From Eublepharis macularius (lineage: Eukaryota > Chordata > Lepidosauria > Squamata > Eublepharidae), in NCBI RefSeq assembly GCF_028583425.1, contig NC_072807.1, positions 29,393,001 to 29,457,000 of the forward strand: a stretch of 64,000 nt of DNA. The letters run 5' to 3'. Positions 1 through 11,449 of the stretch are shown piece after piece; positions within the stretch are counted from its first letter, which is position 1, and every line of letters begins with the position of its first letter. A program made the translations under genes and the position numbers. Under the pieces are notes generated by a model, which saw only the letters and a list, made by a program, of their open reading frames with translations, was not told the origin of the DNA and did no database searches.

Positions 1-983
1 CTTTAAGATCTACAATTCACAGGTATCCTGCATTTAGCTGTGGAGGATCCATTTGGCTACCCTGGCTAATGGCTGCTGAAAACCTGCCCCACTCTCAATG
101 AATTCCACTCTGTTGACAAAATGGCGATGAAGCGGTTAGGATGCCAGACAAGGAAGACTTGGGTTCAGCTCGCTTCTCAGTTATGAAACCAGCAGGGTGG
201 ATGAAGTTCACTGGTGACCTGAAGCTGTACCTACCTCACAGGCTTGTTGTGAGAGAACTAGATGAAGGGTGGGGTATTTATTGAATAAAACCCAAATATT
301 TTAAGTTAATAGAATTAGCATCAGGACATTTTCTTGGCAGACTTTTTGTTATGGGGTGGTTTGCCATTGCCTTCCTCAATATGGGAGTAAGCCCCACTTA
401 ATTTATTTGGCATTACATGCCTAGGATCCCACTTTGTATGTCCAAATCTGTGTCTACAAAATCTTTTTCTAAAACAGGGAGGGTAGAGATTTAGCATGCA
501 CGTGTCCTGCCAAAAAATCTGACTTCTCATAAGAGGTCAGGACTGATGACCACTTTTCAACAGAGTGACAAAGACCCATAATGTTCTTACACATGACAGG
601 AGATGCCGACGGAAGGGAAGCTGCTGGAAAGACGGGCTGTTGGCTGAAAGGCAGGAGCAAGAAGAACTGCATCTCATTCGGGCCTTGGAAAGAATTTTTC
701 AGTGAAGTCTTAAAATGCAGATTGGAACAGCCACTAGCAGAAAACAGTAAGACAAGTGTGACAACTGATGCAATAGGAAAAAATACAGAGAGGACTGCAG
801 GAGACAGCAAAGCAATTAGGATATTTATTTTTTAAAATCGGGTGCAGGAGGCCTACAGGGAGAGCTAGCCATACTATGAAAAGTCTAATGAGGAAATAAG
901 TCCCGCTGGGGTTTACACTCAAGGAAATGTGCATACGATTGAAGCCTTTGGTGCACATCTCGCAACTGCCCCAGACCACTCAC

Positions 984-1012
984 ATTCATTCATTCATTCA
1001 TTCATTCAATTT
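984..1012 (+). repeat. (ATTC)n microsatellite
   Basis: Six to seven ATTC units. A similar tract is at 9064-9093. Confidence 0.9.
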
Positions 1013-1265
1013 TTATACCGTTTCTCTTCAGTTAAGATCTCAAAGCGGTTCACAACAATTACAATGGTTAAAAACCAATACAAAAATATAATATTCAATA
1101 AAATCGCAATAAAACAGCCTAATACAATCATTAAAAAACCACTCTAGTCCCAACCCCAGCCTCTAAAACCCTGCGAATAACATAAAAATTGCAGGTAGAT
1201 AAAAATTTACAGCAATTTGCTCTGCCTCACAGAAGAACATTAGATAGCAAAGGTAAGCCAGAATG

Positions 1266-1460
1266 ATTGTCGAAGGCTTTCACGGCCAGAGAACAATGGT
1301 TGTTGTGGATTTTCCGGGCTGTATCCTGATGTTTTGCCAGCAGCTGTGACTGGCCAGCTGCTGGCGAAACATCAGGAACTGCAATGCCAGGACCATGGCG
1401 ATACAAGCCCGGAAAATCCACAACAACCATCATTCTCTGACCGCGAAAACCTTCGACAAT
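1266..1460. repeat. Family 1 PLE-like hairpin, older copy
   Basis: Inverted repeat starting ATTGTCGAAGG and ending CCTTCGACAAT, with the arms meeting near 1362 in GACTGGCCAGCTG. Unlike the 25.3- and 58.0-kb copies, both arms retain the outer terminus. The left arm has an internal deletion relative to the right. No clear target duplication was seen. Confidence 0.6.
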
Positions 1461-1599
1461 ATATTGAACACCTCTACGGGGAGGAAACATTCCAACAGAC
1501 CTGGAGATTGGAAACACTTCAGAACAAGAAAGCACATCTACTCTGTTCTTTAACCTTTCTCCTAAGCCAGAACTGTTCTGCTTTACAAAGTTTCTGAAA

Positions 1600-2595
1600 C
1601 CTCAACTGAGCACGAGGCGGCGTAAAGGCCTCTTCCTGGTGGAAGAAAGTCATGCCACCCTAGGGCCCGGAACCACCAGCAAGCCCTGCAAAGATGAACG
1701 AAGCAGGCAGCGGGGCTCATAATGGGAGAGGCGACCATTATGAGGCTCGCAGGTTATGAAGGGCTTTAAAGGTGAGGACCAGCACCGTGAATTGGATCCA
1801 GAGACTAATTGGTAACCAGTGCAGCTGCTTCAAGATCGATGTTATAGGAGCTGACCATGGTGACGTGGTCAGCAACAGCAGCAGCAGCATTCTGTACCAC
1901 TTGAAGTCTCTGGAACGTCTTCAAGGGTAGCCCTACATAGAGTGAGTTGCAGTAGTCTAAACAAGAGGTGACCATCATATGGATCAATGTGGCAAGGTCG
2001 GATTGAGATAGATATGGGGCAAGTTGTCAGGCCCACCAAAGACGGGAAAAATGCTGTTCTAACCACCATGGACACCTGTTTGTCCATAAAAAGCTTAGAA
2101 TCAAGCCAAACTCCACAAAATCTTCAGGGAGTCCACAGCAGAAAGCCAGGCTCTGTCAAGTAATGTGAGTGACAAATTCCCCACAGCCAATGTCCTTCCC
2201 AGCCACAAGATCTCAGTTTTCAAAGGATTTAACTTCAGCCGCTAGCCCTCAGCCACTCCACTATGGCAAGGAAGAGATAATTTGCTTCTGGTTGCTTATC
2301 AAGTGGAAGGCAGAGTTGGGTGTCATCAGCATACTGGTGGCAACCCCAAACCTCCTAACATCAGCTAGAGGATGCATATAAATATAAAAAAGCATCAGGG
2401 ACGAGATCGATCCCTGCAGGACTCCGCAGTGTAATTCCCTTTGGAATGAACCCTCGTCCCCAGTCGCCACCCTCATTGAGAGTCCCCGGAGGACAGAGGC
2501 AAACCCTTGTAAGGCAATAGCTCTTACCCCCAGAGAGGCCAGGCAGTCGACCAGAACCAAGTAGTCAACTGTGTCAAACTCTGCAAACATTGCAG
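1600..2595 (-). mobile_element. L2/CR1-type LINE fragment (reverse transcriptase remnants)
   Basis: Minus-strand frames carry decayed reverse-transcriptase motifs of non-LTR elements. About 2590-2380 has FDTVDYLVLVD then LHCGVLQGSI and LMLFYIYMHPL (from the ...GVPQGSxLSPxLFxIYMxPL block). About 1985-1860 has VTSCLDYCNSLYVGLP, typical of the C-terminal region of L2-like LINEs. Several frameshifts and stops make it non-functional. Confidence 0.65.
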
Positions 2596-2760
2596 TCCTA
2601 ATCAGAGGTACATCTTTCTAAGCTCACTGACTTCAATGGACTATGAAGGGTATAACTGTTTAGGATTGCGTTGTGGAGGTTCACAACTGAGTGGGGATTT
2701 AAACCCAGGTCTCTCCTATCTGGCACCTTAACCACTGCATCACACTGTCCATTCCCTTGA

Positions 2761-3022
2761 GAGCCAGTTGGTGTAGTGGTTAAGAGCACGGGACTCTAAT
2801 CTGGAGAGCCGGGTTTGATTCCCCACTCCTTCACTTGAAGCCAGCTGAGTGACCTCAGGTCAGTCACAGCTCTCTCAGAGCTCTCTCAGCCCCACCCACA
2901 CCTCACAGGGTGTTTTGTTGTGGAGATAATAATGACATACTTTGTAAACCGCTCTGAGTGGGCATTAAATTGCCCTGAAGGGCGGTATATAAATTGAATG
3001 TTGTTGTTGTTGTTGTTGTCTC
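2761..3022 (+). mobile_element. Sauria-type tRNA-derived SINE
   Basis: The pol III A-box-like TGGTGTAGTGG (2769-2779) and B-box-like GGTTTGATTCC (2812-2822) are followed by the body with AGCCAGCTGAGTGACCTCAG. The tail GGCGGTATATAAATTGAATG ends in (GTT)n. It is a nearly full-length copy. Confidence 0.85.
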
Positions 3023-3029
3023 TATGCTC

Positions 3030-5530
3030 ACAAAGAGGATATAAGGGTGAAAAAAGTTGTCTGTTCCCCACATGGTGTATCAGAAGTATGTCACTTCTGC
3101 ACTTGAAGGTTCCATTTAGGCATTCTGTCTAATAGATTGGCAAGTCTCTCCTCCACCATGACTGTGAATAATCCTCCTTTTCAAGCCATCTAAGATGGCA
3201 GTCACTCCTTAGCATATCTCGGGGCAGTGAGTTCCATAAGTTTGCAGAAGTTCTTCCTTTGGGCTTTTTTGAATCTACTGCAATTGAGGAGTTCTAGTTT
3301 TAGTGGACAGGAAGAAAAGTTGTTGTCCCCCCAATACATTTACAATGTTCTAAGCTTTTTTCATACAACCCTTTAGTCTTCCCCCCATACCCCAAAACTA
3401 AAATGTCCCAAATTCCTATTCAAGTTTAATGTGAAACTGCAAGTAGGATACACTGAAGAAAGCCAGTGATTCAGTGGAGCAAGTGACTGGAGAACAAAGA
3501 ATTTGGCCGTGATGGTTAAAAACAAGACCAGCTCCCTGGCAGCCAGGAGACACTTTCCCCCAGAATCTTGCACAGAATTCCTACAAACAATCAACCATTT
3601 GTTTGCAAAAAAGGAAAGATGAATCAGACAGGAAAGGTGACCCAGAGGGAGCAATCAGACAGGACCAAAGTGCACGCTTCAAATGAATGAATCAAACGGA
3701 TCCAAAGACCATGATTATAACTCACCCATTCATGGATCCAAACCAAGAGATAAAAGCAACTGGGTCACAAAATAGAATGAAAGCCGTCGATACAGAGGTG
3801 CTACATCCGACTGTATTCCATGACTTCATTCTGGCTGTAACCCCAGAAAATGGCTTGGATTTTAATTGACTTCCAGCTCGACCAAAACGGCTGCTGTACC
3901 AACTCCAGATCAGAAGTGCATCCGACTGGGGACTCGAGGCCAGGCAATATGGGGAGTCCAGCATCTTAAAGCCTAGCGGGAAGTTACAAGGCCTGGAGCC
4001 CTTTCTGTTGCATCTGGGGCTGTGTGCTCTAGTTTGCAAAAATGCCAAGCGCATCATAGGCATTAACCTTCAAAGTGCCATCAAATTCTTCCTGTTTTCA
4101 GAAGTGAAATTCATTGTGGGTCCAGACAGATTATAATAAGACCCAGCCAAGCTGAGAGCCATTTGGCTGGGATCAGCACTTTGCTGCTCAGCAGGTAGGG
4201 AGCCACCCACAAAAGTCCCTGCTTTGTTTTTGTTTTTTCCTGTTCCACTTGAGACCCTTCAGATTTTACCCGACTTGAGAAGCAAACAGGTACCAGGAAA
4301 CTTAACGGCGAGTGCCACGTTGCTCCGGGGCACCGTACTGGGGGACGGAGTGTACCCAGTACCCAGGCAAACTCCTTACAGCCCTTCTTTTCACGTTTCC
4401 TAACAAGCAAGCCCTAAAAAGCTCCATTTACCCCCTGCAGATGCCAGTGTGCCACGGATTTTGGTCCGTAGGGCGCCACAAATCCTCTTGGGGGCAGGGA
4501 GGAGATCCACCGGTCTCTTCCACACAGGAGCCAATGCATAATTTTCATAACATCACAAGCTTCCTTCAGCACAGCAGCTGAATAATTCATCTATGGGCTG
4601 CGGTTAGGAAATTTTTGTTGCAAACATGCTATTCGCTAAGCAAAATAATACAGTCGGAAGGGGATGTTAAGAGCGAGAGTTTCAAATACAAATTGTCTTG
4701 GAGCCCTACATGACCTTTTCTAGCTTTGAGTCTTAGAGACTATGACCCGTGGCTGTACATTCAATGTATACCAAGCGTACTGTCCAAGATATACTTTATA
4801 ATCTCCACAGGGCATTTTGGTCACTCTGCATTTTGAGCATACACACTATTAAAAAGCCTTGAGTTTGGCATTAAGAGAAGATCGGGAAGGGGGTGGGTTG
4901 GCAGCAGAAAAGGAGTTTCATTTTAGGCTCCCGTTGCTCAATGCAACTTGCCAAACGGCTTGGGAATTCTAGGAAGGTTTATATAAAACGCCACGTTTGC
5001 AGGAGGTTTTTGCCTCCATTTGTTTTTCTTCTCAGGGCTTTAATTCCTTTTGCATTCCCTTCACTTTTGCTTTGTAACAGTGTGGAGCTAAATTCCTCCC
5101 AAGGTGCCATCACACATGCTTGGTGAGCAAATCAAAACCAGGTATCCTCCACAAAGAAACCAGGAATCTAAAAAGCAACAGAGCGCTGAGTTAGAGAAAC
5201 CATGGATTTAAGGTAAGGAGAGAAGATGACATTATTGTCAGAGGGGCACCTATCAGTTCAGTACTAAGCAGTCGTATTTGGGATAGGACTGTTAATAAAT
5301 TGATCCAGAGAAGCAGCAATCACAGCTCACAACATCTAGTATAAGCATCTTGCTGCCAGTGTGAAGGAACGACCCACTCCTTGATATTAGTGCATGGTAG
5401 ATAAGACTCAAGAATCGAATGTCCTTGTGCTACGGTGCAGTTTCATTTGGAATCCTGTACGCAATTCCAGTCACCGTGTCTCAAAAGGGAGATTGCGGAG
5501 CCTGAAAATGCACAATGAAAGAGGGGCAAA
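3030..5530. other. Mostly unique non-coding DNA
   Basis: No coding exon is recognised. 3120-3300 resembles a degraded retroelement (GCAGTGAGTTCCATAAGTTT...AGAAGTTCTTCCTTTGGGC). 4560-4880 appears unique. Short open frames here have no family features. Confidence 0.5.
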
Positions 5531-5535
5531 CTTAG

Positions 5536-5675
5536 AGCCAAGCTACAAGTGACGAATGACACTTGAACGGCAAGTGAACAGACTCACGTGTATTCCTCCC
5601 TGTTCACTTGTGATCAAGTGGAGCACAAGTGGAGCACAAGTGAACAGGGTGTCATTCGTCACTTGTAGCTTGGCC
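5536..5675. mobile_element. Foldback MITE, AGCCAAGCTACAAGTGACG family, copy 1
   Basis: Inverted termini AGCCAAGCTACAAGTGACG and CGTCACTTGTAGCTTGGCC. Flanks are CTTAG and CGCAG. The interior contains the TCACGTGTATTCCTCCCTG segment shared with the 26.6- and 45.7-kb copies. Confidence 0.7.
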
Positions 5676-5802
5676 CGCAGTGAGGAGGGGCGGGGTGGAG
5701 CATCTTTCCTATGCAGAAAGGCTAGAGCCTCTGGGACTTTTCAGTCTAGAAAAAAAGATGGCTAAGGTACGATATGACAGAGGTTTATATCATTATGAAT
5801 GA

Positions 5803-6312
5803 GGATTCGTGTCATGTGCCGTCAAGTTGCCTCCAACCTATGGTGACCCCATGAATAAGAGACCTCAAAAATGTCCTATTGTTAACAGACTTGCTCGGAT
5901 CCATCAAACTGGAGGATGTGGACTCTTTTATTGAGTCAAGCCGTCTCGTTTTAGCTCTTCCTCTTTTCCTACTGCCTTCTACTTTTCCTAGCATTATTGA
6001 CTTTTCCAGAGAACCTTGTCTTCTCATGATGTGACCAAAGTACGATAACCTTAGTCTTGCCATTTTAGCTTCTAAGGAGAATTCAGGCTTGATTTGACGT
6101 AGAACCCACTTACCTGTCTTTTTGCCTGTCCATGGTCTCTGCAAAACTCTCCTCCAGCACCACATTTCAAATGAATCAATTTTCTTTCTGTCAGCTTTCT
6201 TCACCATCCAACTTTCACATCTATACATAGTAATGGGGAATGCCATAGTTTGGATTATCTTGATGAATGGGGTAGAGAGAACTTTTTCTCCCTTTCCCAA
6301 AATACTAGAATT
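5803..6312 (-). mobile_element. Bov-B/RTE LINE 3' end (broken ORF2 C-terminus)
   Basis: The minus-strand reading frame 6342-5812 contains CESWMVKKADRKKIDSFEMW, WCWRRVLQ, FGHIMRRQGSLEKSIMLGK and HGVTIGWRQL. These are the characteristic C-terminal block of RTE/Bov-B reverse-transcriptase ORFs. It is a truncated remnant, not a host gene. Confidence 0.8.
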
Positions 6313-6324
6313 CAGGGGCTCAAT

Positions 6325-6610
6325 AGTGGTGACCAGGAGCACAGAAATCTTTAAAAGGGGGTTTAGGGAGATTTATGGAGGAGAGGTCCATGTGCGTTGT
6401 GCAGGGGTTGGACTAGATGACCCTAGAAGTTCCCCTCCAACTCTATGATTCTGTGATGGATACCAGCCATGGTAATTGAAGGGAGCCCCCATCTACGGAG
6501 GCAGGCTTCGGCCTCTATGCCCTATTTCTTTGGCACTCCAGGGCAACTGGGGTTATAAAACGGGGATGCCAGACTAGATGGCCCAATGGTCTCCATCCGA
6601 TGTTCTAATG
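6325..6610 (+). mobile_element. CR1-like 3' ends
   Basis: GGTTGGACTAGATGACCCTAG ... TATGATTCTGTGA (6408-6457) is the usual terminus of amniote CR1 LINEs. A second related tail follows (CTAGATGGCCCAATGGTCT, 6574-6610). Confidence 0.55.
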
Positions 6611-6619
6611 GGGCCTTTC

Positions 6620-7715
6620 ATTTTAGAAAATGAGATGGCTCATAAGAGACAACAGAGAGAGGAAAGTGCTAGATGTTGCACGTGATCTTGTGCAAGCGGA
6701 AGTGCAGCCTACTACTCTTCTTAGCCAAATGTGGAGCTTTCCACTGGTGCAAGAAGCCTTACTCTAGAGGAAAAAGGAGGATGGAAGAAGGATGCTGGGA
6801 GTGGCTTGGCATGTAGCTGAGTAGAGATCAGGATACAACCCAGCATGTGGAAGATTCAGAGCAAAACTAACAATGGGTGCAATCAAACAACCACTTATCC
6901 TGCTGGTGCTCGGCCCTTCGCTCTTCCTGTGTCCTGCAATGAGAAGCAACTGGCTTCTCCTGCAAAGAGTGCCTCGCTTGCTGACTCACAATGCTGCAAA
7001 ACTGCTGTAAAGCTGTCATAAAGTATCACAAAGTGGGTGTTTAAAAAAAAAAAAAAGAAAGCTGACCAGTACCAAAACGGTAATACAAATGAATATGGCA
7101 GCCAGACCAATTCCTGCAATGGTAAACGCCACTTTGAAAAATCTGAATGTCCTAAGCCGTTGTGCGAAGTGCAGAAGAAGCCCTTGAAAAACCTGTTCTG
7201 CCTTCAGGCTGTGCTGTCAGAAGGCATCAGAGGAAAACGTTTCCTCCTGAACCCTGGCCCGGTTCAGAGATTATGCAGCCAAGGCTGCCGCATCCAACAG
7301 ACAGACAAAGTGATCCAATTAGCACGATAACTCCCTTTGCTCAAAAGACTGGCTGGAGATATTTTAAAAGGGCATGGATCTTTCCATTTGATTGCAGCAT
7401 AACTATTAGATTGTCCTGTGTGGTTTAGTCAAAATGGAGACAGCTGTAATCTGGCTGCTTTAGTGTAAAAAAAAAATGGATTTAATACTCTGCTTCACAT
7501 TCGGAATATATCAATGCAAGAATTTCAGATTTACGTTTTCTTTTGTTTCCTATGTATGCTCACTCAAAGAAAGTCCCTCTAAGTTCAAAGTAAGCGAGCA
7601 CTCATTAGACTGCCACCGTAAATTGCAGTGGAATGTATTTCTGAATGAACATGTATAGGATCTTGCTGTAAACCAAAGCATACTTGCTTGAAATTTAGTC
7701 CCACTGAATCTGTTC
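6620..7715. other. Non-coding DNA without recognised elements
   Basis: No gene or clear repeat beyond short A-tracts. The open frame at 7037-7330 begins in a poly-A run and has no recognisable domain. Confidence 0.4.
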
Positions 7716-7719
7716 TGTA

Positions 7720-7915
7720 TTATCTTTATTTACTTCATTTGTACTCCACTTTTCTTCCCAAGGAGGACCCAAAGTGGCTGAAAACACTCTCCCCTCCTCG
7801 ATTTCATCGTCACAACAACCAAGCTGTGACATAGATTAGCTCAACCAGCAAACTTCCATGGCAGAGTGGAGATTCAGTTATGGGTCTCCCATGTCTCAGT
7901 CTAGCACTGTGTTGG
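7720..7915 (-). repeat. Minus-strand tRNA-SINE relative
   Basis: The TTTATTTACTTCATTTGTAC / CCAAAGTGGCT / CTTCCATGGCAGAGTGGAGA pattern is the complement of the SINE family at 58.6 kb. Similar minus-strand copies or fragments occur at about 9940-10080, 34410-34560, 45650-46020, 48405-48575, 50445-50600, 50800-50860 and 54140-54360. Confidence 0.6.
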
Positions 7916-7999
7916 CTCTCTACCTCAGGAGATCCTGCATTGCACATAAACTGGGGGCAGCATGTGCAACCTCTGTCTGGGCCAGGCCCAATGTCAAGG

Positions 8000-9930
8000 G
8001 ACAACCAAAATGGCAGCTTGGCAGGTGGACTCTGTAAGACCTCTGGAGCTGGCTGCGTGCATTGAAAATTGTTTTAAATTCTGCAGGCAAGGCTAAAAGA
8101 AGGTTTTAGTGCCACTTATAGAAAAAGCTCTGCACCGATAGGACTACTCCAGAGTAAGTGGCTTGAGGATTGTGGCAAATTGTCCCCCTCTGTTCTGCAA
8201 GCCATCACCTGGGAGTTGGCTTTGCACTGCACATGTTGTCTGTCCCCGTTGTGATTCTTGGAGGCTACAAGAACACGCTGTCCTGGATTCTGAAATAAGC
8301 ATTCCCTCTTCAGCCTCTTCTGCTAGTCCAGAGATACAGTATGAAATTCTCTGTCTGCACAAGCAAGCTACCAAGAGGAAGTGAGCCAGTTCCAGGGGTG
8401 TTGAGTTCTCTGACTGATGTGCTGCACAAAAATGGGAGCTGCACATTTCCGCTTCCAGGAAGAATCACACTCTTCCCCTTAACTAAGGGCTTAGCTAAGG
8501 GCATGTGTGACTTGTGCAAAACATAAAATCCTGCCTTGCGCAAAACACAGTATCAGAGAATTAATGTTCTCAAGTGCTAGCAGTGCCCGATTTGACTTGT
8601 GAGTGTGGAATGGGGGGGAGGGGTTTTGGCTTTCTCTCCCAAGCTGAATCTGGCCCAGCAGCACTTGGGAACATTTGTTCCCCTAAGTTATGTGTGACGG
8701 GTCAGAGGATCCCCCAACCCAACATGTCACACGTATGGTCTGCTTCAGCCCTGAGATACGGAACTTCCAGTGACGGAAGCCTGACTATCCATTCCAGATA
8801 TTTATAGGCATAGGCAGGGTTTGTGTTCTCCCTCTGCCCAGAATCAGCATGACAGGTAAGAATGGTAGCGGGCCTTTAAGGCAACCACTGTCAAAATTCT
8901 TAAGTTCTCACTGCTCAGGTAGACTGCTCCTGTTCAGAATCTCAGTCAACATCCTGGCTGCAGATTTCTGTACCTATTGACATTTCTTAAAATTTTTCAA
9001 GGGCAGTCCCACGTAGAGCGCATGGCAGTAATCTAACCATAATCTAACCATAATGATTAACAGCATTCATTCATTCATTCATTCATTCATTCAAACTTGT
9101 ATGATGAAGCAACATTATGGTTTCTGTGGGGTGATAACTCTACGCTTTTCTGCTGAGCTGCTCATTTCAGTATAAGGAGGCAGCGGTAAGCGAACATTCT
9201 GTGGGCGATGGACATGCTCCGGAAAGCCTCCTTCTGACCAGATTGCATTTTCTTCTATCCAGGGCTTAGTTAAAACTCTTATGATTGCCGTTTTGAAAGA
9301 TTCCCTTCCCCTCTGCCTTTCTCATGGCTCTTTGAAGTTGGGCTACATTTCCCCAACATTAATGATCAATTTCCTATTTCTTGAAAAGGACAAAATCCAT
9401 CAGTCATTTAAAGTTTCAAGGAAGTAATTCTGTGCGGTAATGTCCGTAATCATTTTGGATTAGTCTTCAATGAAACCCAATGACGTCAAATTGTGTGCCA
9501 TGTCCTCGTATATACCGGTGCATCGTGCCCTGTTCATATTTCCTGAACAGACATTAATGGGCTCAAGTGGTAAATTCTGATAGCTCTAAGAAATAAAATT
9601 GCTGTTGGAACGAAATGCAGCCAGAGCGGACAGGTTTTCTACTTTATTCCAGGGGCCAGTTAAAATGAGTCAGAGAAGCTTCCCTCCTGTTGCAAAATGA
9701 ATGGTACAACTGAGGAGGTGTCCTGACTTACACCAAAGTAGGACCATTGACTAGACTACAAATTCTATCAAAAATTCACAGTGGGTGGGTACAGGCAGTT
9801 ACCAAGCAATGTTAGGTTCAGTTGTGTGGCAAAACATTCAATAGGCCATGCAGAAGAAATTGTTGTCTCTCTTCACCCTTGATCATTGGCCTTCCTATCA
9901 TGGTCGGTTGGTTGATTGATTGACCAAACA
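8000..9930. other. Largely unique flanking DNA with a promoter-like spot
   Basis: No exon recognised. A CCAAT + full CRE + TATATA cluster lies at 9477-9514 (see findings). Confidence 0.45.
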
Positions 9931-10239
9931 ACTGACTGACTGAAGTCAGTGTACTTTGTTCTAGCCATCCCCACTTTATCCTCACAAGAGCAGCCCTGTG
10001 AGGTGGGCTAGGTTAAGACCGTCTCAAGTTCACCTGATGGCAGGGTAAGATTTTGACCCCAGATCCCAGTCGAACCATTACGTCACTGTGGTTCCTTCTA
10101 AAGCAATGTAATCTGTTTCCACCCCCCAAAGATGATAGATAACCCCAATAATACTATTTGGAGTGACATGCAAAATGTAGCAGGCAAGAAGATCCAGCAT
10201 ATTGTTCCAACATCCATCTATGGCAAGGCTGCCGCCCTG

Positions 10240-10376
10240 AGATTTGATGGTGGTGGAAAGTGCCATCAAGTCACAACTGACTTATGGTGACCCTGTAGGG
10301 TTTTCAAGGTAAGAGATGGACAGAGGTATTTTGCCATTGTCCGCCTCTGCATAAGGACCCTGGACTTCCGAGTAGG
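10240..10376 (-). mobile_element. 5S-rRNA-derived SINE, tail half
   Basis: Contains GTGGTGGAAAGTGCCATCAAG and GACTTATGGTGACCC but lacks the 5S-like head. Confidence 0.65.
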
Positions 10377-10782
10377 GGTATGCACCCCCCCCCAAAAATT
10401 GAGGTAATCTAGATCTGGGTTTCAAGGATACAAAACAAAAACAAAAAAACGTATCCCTGAAATCCAGGTCAGGTCCTCCAGTCCAGTTAGAGAATCTTAA
10501 ATTTATCTGGCCATTATTCTCTATAATGGGGGGAAATATCGAGGACTGGGAGAGGCAAACACCAAATTTCTCAAGAACCTACTCCTGACTGTCCACTAAA
10601 GACTTGGGAAAACATTTCCAAGGTTATCAAGGCAAAGGAAAATGTTAAGCAAGGGCAACCCCTGGCCAAAAGCCAGTCCCATGCCAATCCCACTCTCATG
10701 GAAGCTGAACCTCATGGAAGCTCTCATCCCACTCTCATGGAAGCTCAACAAAGCCCAACAGAACCAAAGTGAAGCAAGGGAA

Positions 10783-10850
10783 CCAATGTCACACCAGAGG
10801 ATCCCAATGTCACACCAGAGGATCCCAATGTCACACCAGAGAATCCCTAT
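10783..10850 (+). repeat. Short minisatellite, 21-bp unit
   Basis: Three tandem copies of a unit beginning CCCAATGTCACACCAGAGGA. They are preceded at 10690-10745 by three copies of a CTCATGGAAGCT word. Confidence 0.8.
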
Positions 10851-11277
10851 GCCAAACCAGAGAGCCCTCCCAAACTGAAGCAGGGGGATGATGCTCATCA
10901 CCAGAGTCATGAAGTTTAAAAGGTGGTCAGCAGTGGCTTGAAGGGCTCTTTTGGAGCTCAGGCAGTGGTGGAGGGGCAGGATGAGAATTCTGCCTCCTGC
11001 CCCCTCCAGCCTCGCATCATTCTCCTGCCACAATGTGGAGCTTCGTGCTACTGCCCTCTTGCTCACACTGCTGCTGCTTTCTTACTCGTGCCATTGCTGA
11101 TGTCCCACGTATGCCACTGCTGCTCTCTCACTCACACCATTGTTGCTCCTAGTCTGCTGCAGTCAAATAATCTAGCCCAGCTGGTACAGGATTCTCTAAT
11201 GTTATCCAGAATAGCCAGATTATGCCAGCTCAGCATAAATCCAGCTGTAGAACTGGATCATGAATCCCAGATCACAC

Positions 11278-11372
11278 ACCCTTATTTACAAGTATTAACC
11301 AAGGCCGATCTTGCTTATCTTCCAAGATCTGATGAGACTGGGCTAGCCTGGGCCATCTAGGTCAGGGCTGGG
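11278..11372 (-). mobile_element. 5S-rRNA-derived SINE, head half
   Basis: ATTAACCAAGGCCGATCTTG CTTATCTTCCAAGATC is the complement of the 5S-like head. The body is missing. Confidence 0.7.
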
Positions 11373-11449
11373 ATACCACCCCACAATTAGTTAATATTCT
11401 GTTTTTCTCCCTACTGGGACCCATAGCAGCTTACAACCCCTAGCCCCAA

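Noticed and set aside
2761..2830. tRNA gene suggested by A- and B-box matches
   Set aside because: It is the head of a SINE. The cloverleaf is not intact and the same head recurs with the SINE body at several sites.
5812..6342. A 176-codon minus-strand frame as a host gene
   Set aside because: The motifs are those of a Bov-B/RTE LINE C-terminus. A second decayed copy exists at 56.4 kb.
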